64,000 nucleotides of DNA from Halorarum salinum. GTDB lineage: Archaea > Halobacteriota > Halobacteria > Halobacteriales > Haloferacaceae. Of the stretch, positions 41,486-50,616 are shown piece by piece. Under the pieces are notes generated by a model. That model saw only the letters and a list, made by a program, of their open reading frames with translations. It did not search any database and was not told the origin of the DNA. The stretch lies in contig NZ_CP058579.1 of the NCBI RefSeq assembly GCF_013402875.1, positions 2,914,001 through 2,978,000 of the forward strand. Reading direction: 5' to 3'. Position numbers and translations under genes: made by a program. Numbering within the stretch: the stretch's first letter is position 1; each line of letters starts with the position of its first letter.

Positions 41486-41836
41486 ATGGAGAGTATCTGG
41501 CTCGTCGCGGGGGGAGGAGCCGTCGCCGTCCTGCTCGTCGGTCTGCTGCTCTCGCGGCGGGGGTCCCGGGACGAACGGGAGTCGCGTCGCGCCCACGAGG
41601 CGGCGCGGTCCCGGGCCCCGCCCGTGGAGATCGGGGAGACGTACGAGTTCGGCGTGACGGAGTTCACGGACCACCACTCCGGCGACCGGGTCGCCGTCGG
41701 GAAGGTGGAGGGGTTCGTCCTGTTCGCCGAGGACGTTCCCGAGGCGGTCGACGAGGGCGACGTGATCCGCGCGAAGGTGCTGTCGTTCAACCGGGGGCAC
41801 ACGTCGGCGGACGCGACGTTCGTCGGGCGGTCCTGA
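41486..41836 (+). CDS. membrane-anchored TRAM-domain-like protein
   Basis: The 116-residue protein has one N-terminal helix (about 4-23), a basic Arg/Glu linker and a small beta-barrel domain at about 49-116. Its pattern (VEIGETYEFGVTEFTDHHSG, VAVGKVEGFVLFAED, VIRAKVLSF) resembles the TRAM RNA-binding fold. Membrane anchoring of a TRAM-like domain is unusual but seen in haloarchaea. The ATG at 41486 begins the helix; 12 codons upstream an in-frame ATG also exists. Confidence 0.7.
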   Translation: MESIWLVAGGGAVAVLLVGLLLSRRGSRDERESRRAHEAARSRAPPVEIGETYEFGVTEFTDHHSGDRVAVGKVEGFVLFAEDVPEAVDEGDVIRAKVLSFNRGHTSADATFVGRS

Positions 41837-41955
41837 GGACGTCCGGCGTGGTAACGGAACGGGTCCCGGGCGGGATCGATCCCCTTCCCCGTCCCGCCCC
41901 CGCGTCCCGATCGACCGGTACACCGATACCCCCGGCGCGGGAAGTCCGTCCCGAG

Positions 41956-42252
41956 ATGGCAGGGGACACGGCGCCGACGGCGCCCGACGGCGACGGGGGC
42001 GGCCCCGAGGCCGACCCGCGACCGGGACGGATCGGCATCGCGCTCGGACTCGTCCTCGCGGGGACCGCCCTGTGTGTCGGCGTGGTCTGGATCGCTCGGC
42101 TGGCGACCGGGGGACCGGCCGTCGCGGACGGACTGCTGTTCGACCTCCTCCCGCCGGCGCTGCTCGTCTACCTCGGCGCACGACACCTCGGTACGGTGCG
42201 GCGACGGCTTCGCGCGGACCGGACCGGGGAGGGGGACGGCGGGGACGTTTAA
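41956..42252 (+). CDS. small two-helix membrane protein
   Basis: The 98-residue protein has an acidic Pro/Gly/Asp head (1-25) and two hydrophobic helices (about 26-46 and 55-74), then a basic tail. No known family. It ends 24 bases before the SDR gene and could be co-transcribed with it. Confidence 0.62.
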   Translation: MAGDTAPTAPDGDGGGPEADPRPGRIGIALGLVLAGTALCVGVVWIARLATGGPAVADGLLFDLLPPALLVYLGARHLGTVRRRLRADRTGEGDGGDV

Positions 42253-42276
42253 CTGCTCGCCTCGAGAGCGGTACGT

Positions 42277-43047
42277 ATGGACGGACTCACCGCGTTCGTC
42301 ACGGGCGCCAGCCGGGGGATCGGGCGGGAGATCGCCCTGGCGTTCGCCCGGGAGGGCGCGAACGTGGCCCTCGCGGCCCGAAGCGACGGGATCGAGGGGA
42401 CCGCGGACCTGATCGACGCCCCGGAACGGACGCTCCCCGTCCGCACCGACGTGACGGACGAGTCGTCGGTGCGGGAGGCGATCGACCGGACGGTCGCGGA
42501 GTTCGGCGGGCTCGACGTTCTCGTCAACAACGCCGGGATCGCTGGGCCGACGGCGCCGGTCGACGAGGTCGACCGCGACGACTGGGACCGGACGATGGCG
42601 GTCAACGTCACCGGGGCGTACCTGACCACGAAACACGCCACACCCCACCTCCGGGGGAGCGAGCGCGCCAGCGTGATCAACCTCTCGTCGATCAGCGGCA
42701 AGCGACCGCTCGAGAACCGGACGCCGTACGTCGCCTCGAAGATGGCGGTCGTCGGTCTCACCCGGACGCTCGCGTTCGAACTGGGCGAGGACGACGTCAC
42801 CGTGAACGCGATCTGCCCGGGCGCGACGAGGGGACCACGGATCGACGACGTGATCGAGGCGCAGGCGGAGGCGCTCGGCGTGGGGTACGAGGAGGCGAAG
42901 CGTCGGGTGTTCACCGACGACACGGCGCTCGGAACGCTCGTCGACGCGAGCGACGTCGCGGCGATGGCGACGTTCCTCGCGAGCGAGGACGCACGGCACG
43001 TCACCGCACAGGACGTCAACGTCGACGGCGGCGCGACCTGGTACTGA
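42277..43047 (+). CDS. short-chain dehydrogenase/reductase
   Basis: The 256-residue enzyme has the classical SDR set: TGASRGIG cofactor motif (9-16), NNAG, the catalytic Ser in INLSSISG, and Tyr/Lys of YVASK. The C-terminal QDVNVDGGATWY is usual. It resembles FabG-like 3-oxoacyl or 2-keto sugar reductases; the substrate is not known. An acidic residue after the second strand would favour NADH or NADPH but is not clear. Convergent with hisD. Confidence 0.9.
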   Translation: MDGLTAFVTGASRGIGREIALAFAREGANVALAARSDGIEGTADLIDAPERTLPVRTDVTDESSVREAIDRTVAEFGGLDVLVNNAGIAGPTAPVDEVDRDDWDRTMAVNVTGAYLTTKHATPHLRGSERASVINLSSISGKRPLENRTPYVASKMAVVGLTRTLAFELGEDDVTVNAICPGATRGPRIDDVIEAQAEALGVGYEEAKRRVFTDDTALGTLVDASDVAAMATFLASEDARHVTAQDVNVDGGATWY

Positions 43048-43079
43048 CGCGCGGGACCGTCGGCCGACCCGTCCGCCGG

Positions 43080-44360
43080 CTACCCGTCGGGGGGCCCGAA
43101 CCGCTTCTCCGCGGAGATCCGGTGGGCCTCGGTTCCCTCCAGTTCGCAGATCTTCGCCGCGTGCGGCGCCACGCTCGCGGCGCCCTCCGCGGTCAACTCC
43201 TGGTGAGTGACCGCCTTCAGGTACGTCCCGACCCAGATGCCGCCGGTGTACGTCGCGACCTCCAGGGTCGGCAGACAGTGGTTCGTCCCGACCGCCTTGT
43301 CCCCGAAGACGACGGGTGAGTGGTGGCCGAGGAACAGCGACCCGTAGTTCCGGAGTCCGTCCACGTACGCGCGCGGGTCGTCGCTCATCACCTGCAGGTG
43401 CTCCATCGCGTAGTCGTTCGCGACCTCGACCGCCGCTTCGCGGTCCGGAACGACGATCACCTCGCCGTTCGCCTCCCACGAGGCGCGCGCGGTCTCGGCC
43501 GTCGATAGTTCGCCGAGCTGCCGCTCGACCTCCTCGATCGTCGCCTCCGCGAGCCCCTCGTCGGTCGAGACGAGCACCACGCGTGACTCCGTGTCGTGTT
43601 CGGCCTGCGCGAGGAGGTCGGTCGCGACGAGCGCCGGGTCGGCGCTCTCGTCGGCGACGATCAGCACCTCGGTCGGGCCCGCGAGGAAGTCGACGCCGAC
43701 GTGCCCGTACACCTGGCGTTTCGCCTCGGTGGTGTAGACGTTCCCCGGCCCGGTGACGACGTTCACCGCCGGAACCGACTCGGTGCCGTACGCGAGCGCG
43801 GCGATGGCCTGTGCACCGCCGACGCAGTAGATCTCGTCGGCCCCCGCCTCGTCCATGGCGTACAGTTGTGCCGGCTGAACGTGGCCGTCGGCCTGCGGGG
43901 GCGCGCACGCGACGATGTCGTCGACGCCGGCGACCACCGCGGGGACGATGGTCATCGCGGGCGACGCCACCAGGGGGTAGCGTCCGCCCGGGACGTAGAC
44001 GCCCGCCCGTTCGACGGGGAGGACGCGCTGGCCGAGCGTCACGCCCGGCCGGAACTCCCGCTCGAACCCCTCGACGTGCTCGCGCTGTTCCTCGTGGAAC
44101 TCGCGGACGTTGGCGATCGTCGCGTCGATCGCCTCCCGGTCCTCGGCGGAGAGCGACTCCCGGGCCCCCTCGATCTCCCCGTCGGTCACGCGGATCGACT
44201 CCCGGGAGACGCCGTCGAACTCCTCGGTGAGTTCGCGGATCGCGTCGTCCCCGTCGCGGCGGACGGCGGCGACGATCTCGGAGACCGACTCGGTCACCTC
44301 CGGGGGAAACTCGAGCGACGGTCGTTCTGCGCCCTTGACGTGCGTGCGATCGGCTCCCAT
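43080..44360 (-). CDS. hisD: histidinol dehydrogenase
   Basis: The 426-residue zinc enzyme oxidises L-histidinol twice to histidine, the last steps of histidine synthesis. Seen are AGPTEVLIVADE, the zinc-ligand segment LLAQAEHDTES (Gln and His), the catalytic Glu-His pair in AMEHLQVMSDDP and GTNHCLPT. Length matches the family. Other his genes are not nearby, as is common in archaea. The ATG at 44360 lies just before the charged head of the protein. Confidence 0.95.
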   Translation of the reverse strand: MGADRTHVKGAERPSLEFPPEVTESVSEIVAAVRRDGDDAIRELTEEFDGVSRESIRVTDGEIEGARESLSAEDREAIDATIANVREFHEEQREHVEGFEREFRPGVTLGQRVLPVERAGVYVPGGRYPLVASPAMTIVPAVVAGVDDIVACAPPQADGHVQPAQLYAMDEAGADEIYCVGGAQAIAALAYGTESVPAVNVVTGPGNVYTTEAKRQVYGHVGVDFLAGPTEVLIVADESADPALVATDLLAQAEHDTESRVVLVSTDEGLAEATIEEVERQLGELSTAETARASWEANGEVIVVPDREAAVEVANDYAMEHLQVMSDDPRAYVDGLRNYGSLFLGHHSPVVFGDKAVGTNHCLPTLEVATYTGGIWVGTYLKAVTHQELTAEGAASVAPHAAKICELEGTEAHRISAEKRFGPPDG

Positions 44361-44441
44361 ACGTGGCGAACGGCGCTCGGCGAGTTAAAATGACGCCCTC
44401 GCGGCGGGTGGGAAGGATGCCCGAAGCGGAGGGGAGCGGTG

Positions 44442-45743
44442 TCAGTCGAAGGCGCCCGACAGCTCCCGGCACCAGGATAGCAACCACTCGTCGAAGCCGA
44501 ACCGGGCAGTACACTGAACCCCCATCGGCAACCCGTCGTCGGTCTCGGAGGCCGGGAGCGTCACCGTCGGCAGCCCAGCGTGGGTCCACGGGAGGTTCAT
44601 GACGGGGTCACCGGTCGAGGCGATCCCCTCGGGGGCCGGCCCGGGCGCTGCGGGGCTGACGATCAGGTCGAACTCCCCCTCGTCCATGCGGTCGTGGACG
44701 CGCTCGCGTAGCGCCGACCGACCGGCGCGGGCGGCCGCCAGTTCCTCGACCGACACGTCGTGGCCCTCGCGGATGAGGTCGGCCGTCGCCGGGGCGTAGC
44801 GGTCGCCGTGCTCCGGGAAGAGCCCGGCGTGCGAGAGCGCGGTCTCGGCGGCGACGAGCCGTTCGTGGCGTCGGTTGACGTCGTCCACGCGGGGGAGGAG
44901 CTCGACGCGTTCGACGTCGTATCCAGCGGCCTCGAGGGCCCCGACGTGGGACCGGAAGTGCTCCCGCCCGGCGTCGGAGGCCTGATCGAGGTACGGGCCG
45001 TCGACGGCCGCGATCCGCACGGGCGTCGGCGCCTCGTGGCCGCCGCGCCAGCCGTCGTACAGCACCCCCGCGGCGAGCGCCGCGCCGGCGACGTCCTGGG
45101 TGAAGTAGCCGACGGTGTCCACGGACGGGGCGACCGGGAGCACGCCGTCGACGGGAACCCGGCCGTAGCTCGGCTTGACCCCGACGACGCCGCAGAACGC
45201 CGCCGGCCGGTTCACGGAGCCGATCGTCTGGCTGCCCAGCGCGAGCGGACACAGCCCCGCGGCCACGGCGGCGGCCGAACCGCTGCTCGACCCGCCGGGG
45301 GTGTGGGCCGTGTCGTGTGGGTTCCGCGTCGGTCCGGGTGCGAAGTACGCGAACTCGGTCGTCACCGTCTTGCCGAGGACCACCGCACCGGCGTCCTCGA
45401 GGGCGGTCACCGTCGAGGCTTCGGGACCCGCCAGTTCCTCGGGCGGCACCTTCGACCCGGCACGGGTCTCGAACCCCTCCGCGTGGAAGATGTCCTTGAC
45501 GCCGACGGGGACGCCGTACAGCGACGGACGGTCCGCAGGGTCGGGGTGTCGGGCCTCGACGGCGGACGCGTCGCGCTCGAGGCGTCCCCACCTGTCGTCC
45601 TCCGGGACCATTGCCCGGACCGTCGGATCGACCGACTCGACCCGGTCGCGGACCCGGTCGAGGTGCGCGGGCGGGGTGAGGTCGTCGGTCCGGAGTCGCC
45701 TGACGAGCGGGGCCAGCGGCGCGGTCGCGGTCGTGGACGTCAC
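44442..45743 (-). CDS. amidase-signature-family hydrolase
   Basis: The 433-residue enzyme has the Ser-cisSer-Lys triad of amidases: Lys in GVPVGVKDIF, cis-Ser in PGGSSSGSAAAVAAG and the nucleophile Ser in GSQTIGSVNRPAAF. It may hydrolyse a small amide. It lacks features of the glutamyl-tRNA amidotransferase GatA (no gatB/C nearby). I place the start at a GTG (45743), as no ATG exists before the conserved region and a TATA-like TGTTATCC lies about 28 bases upstream. Confidence 0.85.
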   Translation of the reverse strand: MTSTTATAPLAPLVRRLRTDDLTPPAHLDRVRDRVESVDPTVRAMVPEDDRWGRLERDASAVEARHPDPADRPSLYGVPVGVKDIFHAEGFETRAGSKVPPEELAGPEASTVTALEDAGAVVLGKTVTTEFAYFAPGPTRNPHDTAHTPGGSSSGSAAAVAAGLCPLALGSQTIGSVNRPAAFCGVVGVKPSYGRVPVDGVLPVAPSVDTVGYFTQDVAGAALAAGVLYDGWRGGHEAPTPVRIAAVDGPYLDQASDAGREHFRSHVGALEAAGYDVERVELLPRVDDVNRRHERLVAAETALSHAGLFPEHGDRYAPATADLIREGHDVSVEELAAARAGRSALRERVHDRMDEGEFDLIVSPAAPGPAPEGIASTGDPVMNLPWTHAGLPTVTLPASETDDGLPMGVQCTARFGFDEWLLSWCRELSGAFD

Positions 45744-45896
45744 GGTGACGTGTTCTTCGACCGCGTCGGGATAACAGTATGTGGTGGCGCTGTTTCGGCA
45801 CCCGGAACGGGGCCCGTGTGCGGCCGTCGTGAACGCCGGCGCCGAGTCGGCGACGAACGCACGCACGCTTTTCCGCGACCGTGCGCACTTCCGTGC

Positions 45897-46952
45897 ATGA
45901 ACGCGGACGGGAACGGCCCCGATGCGGACGAGCGGATCGACGAGGAGACGAGTCGGAGCGATCTCGTTCACGAGCGCCTTCACGAGTCGCCGGTCCGGCG
46001 GTGGGTGTTGCTCGACGGGAACCGGTACGCGATCACGGGCCTGTTCTCGGGCGTCGTCTTCGCCGCCGTAGCCGGCATCGGCGCGGCCGGTTACATCCCG
46101 GTCGCCGACCCCGACACCGCGACGACGCTGGTCGCGTCGATCGTCGGCGGCACGCTGCCGTTCATCACCATCGTGCTCGCGATCAACCAACTGGTCCTCT
46201 CACAGGAACTCGGCTGGCCGGGCGACCTCGCGGAGCGGTTCGAGGGGATGGTGAACTTCCGCCACGAGGTCGAAACCATCGCGGGGACGCCGGTCAGCCC
46301 GGCGGCGCCCGCCGACTTCCTGCAACTCGTCGTCGACGCGGTCGTCGATCGGACCGAACGGCTGCGAGCGGAGACGGACCGAGCGGCCGGTCCGGACCAC
46401 GCCGATGCCGTCGGGCAGTTCGTCGAGGCCGTCACGACCGAGGGCGGGATCGTCTCCGAGTCGCTCGAGGACGCGGACTTCGGCACGTTCGACGCGCTGT
46501 CGGCAGTGCTCGGCCACTTCAACGGGGCGCACCTGTACGCGGCCCGGCGGATCCGGACGCGCCACGCGGACGAACTCTCGGACGACGCACTCGAGACGCT
46601 CGAGTCGCTCGTCGAGTTGCTCGGCAACCTCGCGATCGCCCGCCAGACGTTCAAGACGCTGTACATGCAGTACGAACTCGCGCACCTCTCGAAACTGCTG
46701 CTGGTTGTCGGCTTCCCGACGCTGCTCGGCGGCGGAATCTTCATGATGTCGTACCCGACGATCGTCGGGGCCGTCGACGCGCCGGCGGTCCTGCTGCTCC
46801 TCGTCAGCGTCGTCGTCACCCTCGTCTTCCTCCCGTTCACCGTCCTGCTGTCCTACACGTTCAGGATCGCGTCGATCGCGTCCCGCACCGCCGACTTCGG
46901 GCCGTTCGTCCCGCGGGTGGAGTTCGAGGAGGGGACGGAAGGGACGGAGTGA
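45897..46952 (+). CDS. haloarchaeal four-helix membrane protein
   Basis: The 351-residue protein has an acidic head (1-45), two helices (about 47-70 and 80-105), a soluble helical middle part (about 110-260), and two more helices (about 265-290 and 298-325). The core phrases PFITIVLAINQLVLSQELGW and FKTLYMQYELAHLSK look conserved. I recognise no function. It is divergent from the amidase; the start codon follows a short intergenic region. Confidence 0.72.
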   Translation: MNADGNGPDADERIDEETSRSDLVHERLHESPVRRWVLLDGNRYAITGLFSGVVFAAVAGIGAAGYIPVADPDTATTLVASIVGGTLPFITIVLAINQLVLSQELGWPGDLAERFEGMVNFRHEVETIAGTPVSPAAPADFLQLVVDAVVDRTERLRAETDRAAGPDHADAVGQFVEAVTTEGGIVSESLEDADFGTFDALSAVLGHFNGAHLYAARRIRTRHADELSDDALETLESLVELLGNLAIARQTFKTLYMQYELAHLSKLLLVVGFPTLLGGGIFMMSYPTIVGAVDAPAVLLLLVSVVVTLVFLPFTVLLSYTFRIASIASRTADFGPFVPRVEFEEGTEGTE

Positions 46953-47050
46953 TCGGGAGGCCGTATCCCGGACGGTCGTTCGGTCCGGCAGGTCGGCCGC
47001 TCGGTTCGGCGGTCGGTCGTCCGGCAGCGGAGTCGGTTCGTCGGCGGCGC

Positions 47051-48454
47051 TCAGTAGGGCAGGAAGTACAGCCCCAGCGCGAACACCGGCGCGAGCGCGA
47101 TCATGAGCAGCAGCGTGTACCCGAGGATGTCGCGCGCGCTCACCTTCGTGATGCCGAGCAGCGGGATGGCCCAGAACGGCTGGAACATGTTCGTCCACAT
47201 GTCGCCGACGCCGTAGGCGACGATCGCCTGACCGGCGGGGACGCCCAGTTCGTTCGCGGTCCCGCCGACGATGCCGCCGATGATGCCCCACTCCCCGCCG
47301 CCCGAGGGGACGAAGATGTTCATGAACCCGCCGAGCAGCCACGCGATCACCGGGAACGTCTCGGGCGTGGCGATCGCGAGCATCCCCTCCGCGATGATGT
47401 CCGAGAGGCCGGAGTTCTGGATGATGCCCAGGATGCCGGCGTAGAAGGGGAACTGCAGGATGATGCCGGCCGCGCTCTCGGTCGCGTCACGGATCGCTCC
47501 CATGTAAGCCGCCGGCGTCCCGTACAGGAACAGGCCGAGCGCGACGAACAGGAAGTTGAACACGTTGAGGTCGAGCGCCTCGCCGATCCCGGCTGTGGCG
47601 AAGTGCTGGACGATGTACGCCATCATCCCCAGGCCGACGACGTAGGAGATGATCCGGCTGTCGTTGAGCCGGTCGGCCGGCAACCGACCGGTCTCCCCCC
47701 GCGTCTCGTCGGCACCGGCGCCGTTCGCTGCGGCCTTACGGTCGCCGTCGATGAGTTCCGGTGCGTACTCGCTCATCCCCACCGCGTTCTCCTCCTCGGG
47801 TGCGAGCAAGTACATCACGGGGACGACGGTGAGGAACACCAGGATCGCGATGCCGAACGCGTAGAGCGTGAACACGGACTCCGAGAGCGGGACGACGCCG
47901 ATGACGTCCTCGAAGACGTGCCCCTCCGTCGCGGACAGCAGTCCCGCGCTCGTCGAGGGGCCGACGTGCCAGATCACCTGGCTGGTGTAGCCCGCCGCAC
48001 ACAGGAGCGGGTAGTGGAACGTCATCCCGCGCTCGAGGCCCGCCCGCGCGACGAAGATGGCGAAGATCGCGCCGACGATCAGTCCGACCCCCCAGTGGAA
48101 GTAGCCCCCGACCATCGCCACCGCGGCGACGTACGCGGCCGCCTGGGCCCCGTTTTTCGGCAGCGACGCGATCCGCGTGAGCACGCCCCCGACCTGCCGG
48201 GAGTCGGCGACGGCGTACCCGGTGACCAGCACGAGCACCATCTGCATCGCGAACTCGAGCAGCGACCAGAACCCGTCGTACCAGTTGATGACGTTCGCCA
48301 GCGGGCCGTCCGGCGTGAACGCCAGCGCGGCCGCGTACGCGATCAGCGTGAGCAGGATCGCGAAGATGAACGGGCTCGGGACCCACCGTTCCGCCCAGTT
48401 GGCGACGCCCTGTCCGAGTCGCTGTACTCCGCCCTGTGAACTGGTGGCAGCCAT
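47051..48454 (-). CDS. atoE: short-chain fatty acid transporter, AtoE family
   Basis: The 467-residue membrane protein has about 12 helices. The segments RWVPSPFIFAILLTLIAY, FHWGVGLIVGAIFA and PSGGGEWGIIGGIVGGTANE are typical of the AtoE/short-chain fatty acid uptake family. It would import acetoacetate, butyrate or similar acids. No ato metabolic genes are near. I choose the ATG at 48454, six codons into the longest frame; both are possible. Confidence 0.87.
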   Translation of the reverse strand: MAATSSQGGVQRLGQGVANWAERWVPSPFIFAILLTLIAYAAALAFTPDGPLANVINWYDGFWSLLEFAMQMVLVLVTGYAVADSRQVGGVLTRIASLPKNGAQAAAYVAAVAMVGGYFHWGVGLIVGAIFAIFVARAGLERGMTFHYPLLCAAGYTSQVIWHVGPSTSAGLLSATEGHVFEDVIGVVPLSESVFTLYAFGIAILVFLTVVPVMYLLAPEEENAVGMSEYAPELIDGDRKAAANGAGADETRGETGRLPADRLNDSRIISYVVGLGMMAYIVQHFATAGIGEALDLNVFNFLFVALGLFLYGTPAAYMGAIRDATESAAGIILQFPFYAGILGIIQNSGLSDIIAEGMLAIATPETFPVIAWLLGGFMNIFVPSGGGEWGIIGGIVGGTANELGVPAGQAIVAYGVGDMWTNMFQPFWAIPLLGITKVSARDILGYTLLLMIALAPVFALGLYFLPY

Positions 48455-48573
48455 GGGGCACGGTACTTTCACTCATACATAACCGTACCGGAGAGTCCGG
48501 AAGGGGACCGTTACTCGACCCCGCTCGGTTCGTACGGACGTCGGCGTGGACGCAGTCGCGGTCGTCCCGGGAC

Positions 48574-48600
48574 GCGAGCGTCGACGGCTTCGACGCTCGC
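48574..48600. repeat. 11-bp perfect stem-loop between two minus-strand genes
   Basis: GCGAGCGTCGA and TCGACGCTCGC form a perfect 11-bp inverted repeat with a five-base loop. It lies about 105 bases after the stop of the gene at 48707. No T-tract follows, so it may be an mRNA 3'-end structure or an operator for atoE. Confidence 0.45.
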
Positions 48601-48706
48601 CGTCGACCTATCGGAAGGACTCTAGGATCGTCACGTCTCCCGCTTCACGCTCCCCTTCCCGAACGACGTCGTCGCGTCGAGGAGATCTCCGGCGGCCGGT
48701 CGCGAA

Positions 48707-49273
48707 TCAGTCGCTGATGAACTTGTTGTCCCGCCAGTTGACGGCGCCGCCGTTGCCGCCCTCGCCGCGGGGGCTCTCGACGACCTCGACGCTCGCGGAG
48801 CGCTCCTCGCCCTCCACGATGCGGGTGGCGCGGAGTTCGTCGTCGGACTCCGTGATGGCGGTAAGGGTCCCCTTCTCGGAGAGCAGCGCGATGTCGCGGA
48901 GCACCTCGAACATCGGGTACTGGAGGGCGGTGTTCTGGAGCACGGTCTCGCGGTCGCCCTTGAAGCAGGCGAACTCGACGAGTTCGCTCGGGATCTCCTC
49001 CTCCTCCTCCTGCATCCAGCCGCCGCCGGTCTTCGGCGGCTCCTCCTCGTACACGCGCGTCTCGGAGACGCTCGCTTTCAGCTGTGCGGTCGGGGTGTAC
49101 TTGCTGAGGCTCTCGTCCTCGGCGACCGCCTTGATGATGAGCGTGTTGTTCCGCCGGGTGATGTCCACGTCCTCGACGCCCTCCGGGAGGTCCGGGTCGC
49201 CGTCGAAGTAGTCCTCAACGTCTTCAAGCGGCAGTTCGAGCGTCGAATGGAGTCGGAATACGCGGCCTGTCAT
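48707..49273 (-). CDS. conserved-looking acidic hypothetical protein
   Basis: The 188-residue soluble protein has no motif known to me. The first 85 residues form a small alpha/beta domain (RVFRLHSTLELPLEDVEDYF, then VDITRRNNTLIIKAVAEDE). A middle Glu-rich segment with five consecutive glutamates follows, and then a second domain (VEFACFKGDRETVLQ, FEVLRDIALLSEKGTLTAI). Promoter: a TATA-like CCATATAAGC at 49351-49360 would give a 5' leader of about 50 bases. It is probably a haloarchaeal core protein. Confidence 0.75.
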   Translation of the reverse strand: MTGRVFRLHSTLELPLEDVEDYFDGDPDLPEGVEDVDITRRNNTLIIKAVAEDESLSKYTPTAQLKASVSETRVYEEEPPKTGGGWMQEEEEEIPSELVEFACFKGDRETVLQNTALQYPMFEVLRDIALLSEKGTLTAITESDDELRATRIVEGEERSASVEVVESPRGEGGNGGAVNWRDNKFISD

Positions 49274-49350
49274 GGATGGATTCGAGAGGTGGGGAGTCGT
49301 CGGGTCGGCCCGTGGTCAGCAACGTTCTCGTCGATAGATACGTGCTCCGG

Positions 49351-49360
49351 GCTTATATGG
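49351..49360 (-). promoter_or_regulatory. TATA-like element upstream of the gene at 48707
   Basis: On the minus strand CCATATAAGC is a good archaeal TATA box, about 78-87 bases before the start codon, so the transcript would not be leaderless. Confidence 0.45.
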
Positions 49361-49514
49361 TCTGCCCCTCGCGTCGGCCGAGGGCCGCCCCGGGAGGCCC
49401 GGGGCGACGGAACCGGACCCCGCGGTCGGACCGATCCGGCCACGGTCCGTCCGGTGACGGTTCGCCCGGTCGGCCCTCGCCCGGGCACGCCTCGAACGGG
49501 GGCTCCTCGTTCGG

Positions 49515-49862
49515 TCACGCCTCGCCGGCCAGCGTGTCGCCGAGTTCGCCGCGCTCCTCGAGTTCGGCGAGGACGTCGGACCCGCCGACGAACTCGCCCT
49601 CGACGTACGTCTGGGGGATGGTCTCCCAGCCGCTGTTGGCCTCCAGGGCCTCGCGGTAGGCGGGAAGCGCCGGGAGCACGTCGACCGTCTCGAACTCCTC
49701 GACGTGCCCGGAGATCAGCTCCAGGGCGCGCTTCGAGTAGCCGCACTGGGGCATCAGCCGGTTCCCCTTCATGAACAGCACCACGTCCTCGCTCGCGAGT
49801 GCCTCCTCGACGCGCTCTCCGGCCTCCTCGGCGGAGAGTTCGCCCTCGGGTTGGAACGTCAT
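49515..49862 (-). CDS. monothiol glutaredoxin-family protein
   Basis: The 115-residue protein has a thioredoxin fold with the monothiol motif CGYS (Cys40) after FMKGNRLMPQ, and the thiol-cofactor loop TIPQTYVEGEFVGGSDVL. It resembles Grx4/GrxD proteins, which carry or deliver [2Fe-2S] clusters. Haloarchaea use gamma-glutamylcysteine instead of glutathione. I start at the ATG at 49862, nine codons into the frame. Confidence 0.9.
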   Translation of the reverse strand: MTFQPEGELSAEEAGERVEEALASEDVVLFMKGNRLMPQCGYSKRALELISGHVEEFETVDVLPALPAYREALEANSGWETIPQTYVEGEFVGGSDVLAELEERGELGDTLAGEA

Positions 49863-49965
49863 ACCAGCCCCTAGGTGGCTTTGCCTCAAAGACGTTGCGC
49901 CCCGTCGCCGGGCCGGGTTCGCGTCCGGCGCGGGGCGAGCGTCGCTTCGAGGTCGGAGCGACCGC

Positions 49966-50616
49966 TCACTCCCGTCCGACGCCGACGACGTTGATGAGCG
50001 AGTACACCGGAACCCCCGCCACCTCGTCGAGCCCCTGCTTGTCGACGATTACGCCACACGCGACCGGCTCCCCGCCCTCCTCGATCACCGCTTCGACCGT
50101 CTCGGTGAGCGTCGTCCCGCTCGTCACGGTGTCGTCGACCACGTAGCACTCGCGGTCCCGGATCGACGCGAAGTTGCGGGAGAAGCCGCCGCCGCGGTCG
50201 TCGATGTCGCCCTCGTTCCACTGGTGTTTCGCGGGCGCGTACGCCGCGAGGTCCGTGTCCAGTTCGCGCGCGATCGTCGTCGCGAGCGGGGTCCCCGCCT
50301 TCTCGATGCCGACGGTGAGATCGACGTCCTGCCCCTCCTTGGCGAGCAGGTCCGCCATCGCGCGGCCGACGTGGGTGAGCCGCGTGCTGTCCCGGCCGAC
50401 GGCGCTCCAGTCGACGTGGATGTCGCTCGGACCGCCGGTCGGTTCGGCCCCCTCCGGCGCCGCGTCCGCGCTCCCCGGAGCAGTCGCGCCGGCGCGTTCG
50501 ACCAGCCACGACGCCGTCTCGCGCGACACGTTCAGTTCGTCAGCGATCTCGCCCCTCGACAGTCCGCGCTCGGCCAGCGCCGCCGCGTCCTCGATGAGGT
50601 CGTCGACGTTCTTCAT
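49966..50616 (-). CDS. gfcR: GfcR-type sugar catabolism regulator (PRTase-like with HTH)
   Basis: The 216-residue protein has an N-terminal helix-turn-helix (about 5-42; LSRGEIADELNVSRETASWL) and a phosphoribosyltransferase-like domain with VVDDTVTSGTTL (159-170). This is the architecture of GfcR, the regulator of sugar catabolism in Haloferax volcanii, where it is not an active orotate enzyme. It probably binds a phosphorylated ligand. Its ATG overlaps the stop of glucose dehydrogenase by three bases, so regulator and target pathway gene are co-transcribed. Confidence 0.9.
   Translation of the reverse strand: MKNVDDLIEDAAALAERGLSRGEIADELNVSRETASWLVERAGATAPGSADAAPEGAEPTGGPSDIHVDWSAVGRDSTRLTHVGRAMADLLAKEGQDVDLTVGIEKAGTPLATTIARELDTDLAAYAPAKHQWNEGDIDDRGGGFSRNFASIRDRECYVVDDTVTSGTTLTETVEAVIEEGGEPVACGVIVDKQGLDEVAGVPVYSLINVVGVGRE

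Noticed and set aside
49966-50616. Orotate phosphoribosyltransferase (pyrE)
   Set aside because: The fused N-terminal helix-turn-helix and the coupling to glucose dehydrogenase fit the regulator GfcR rather than a pyrimidine enzyme.
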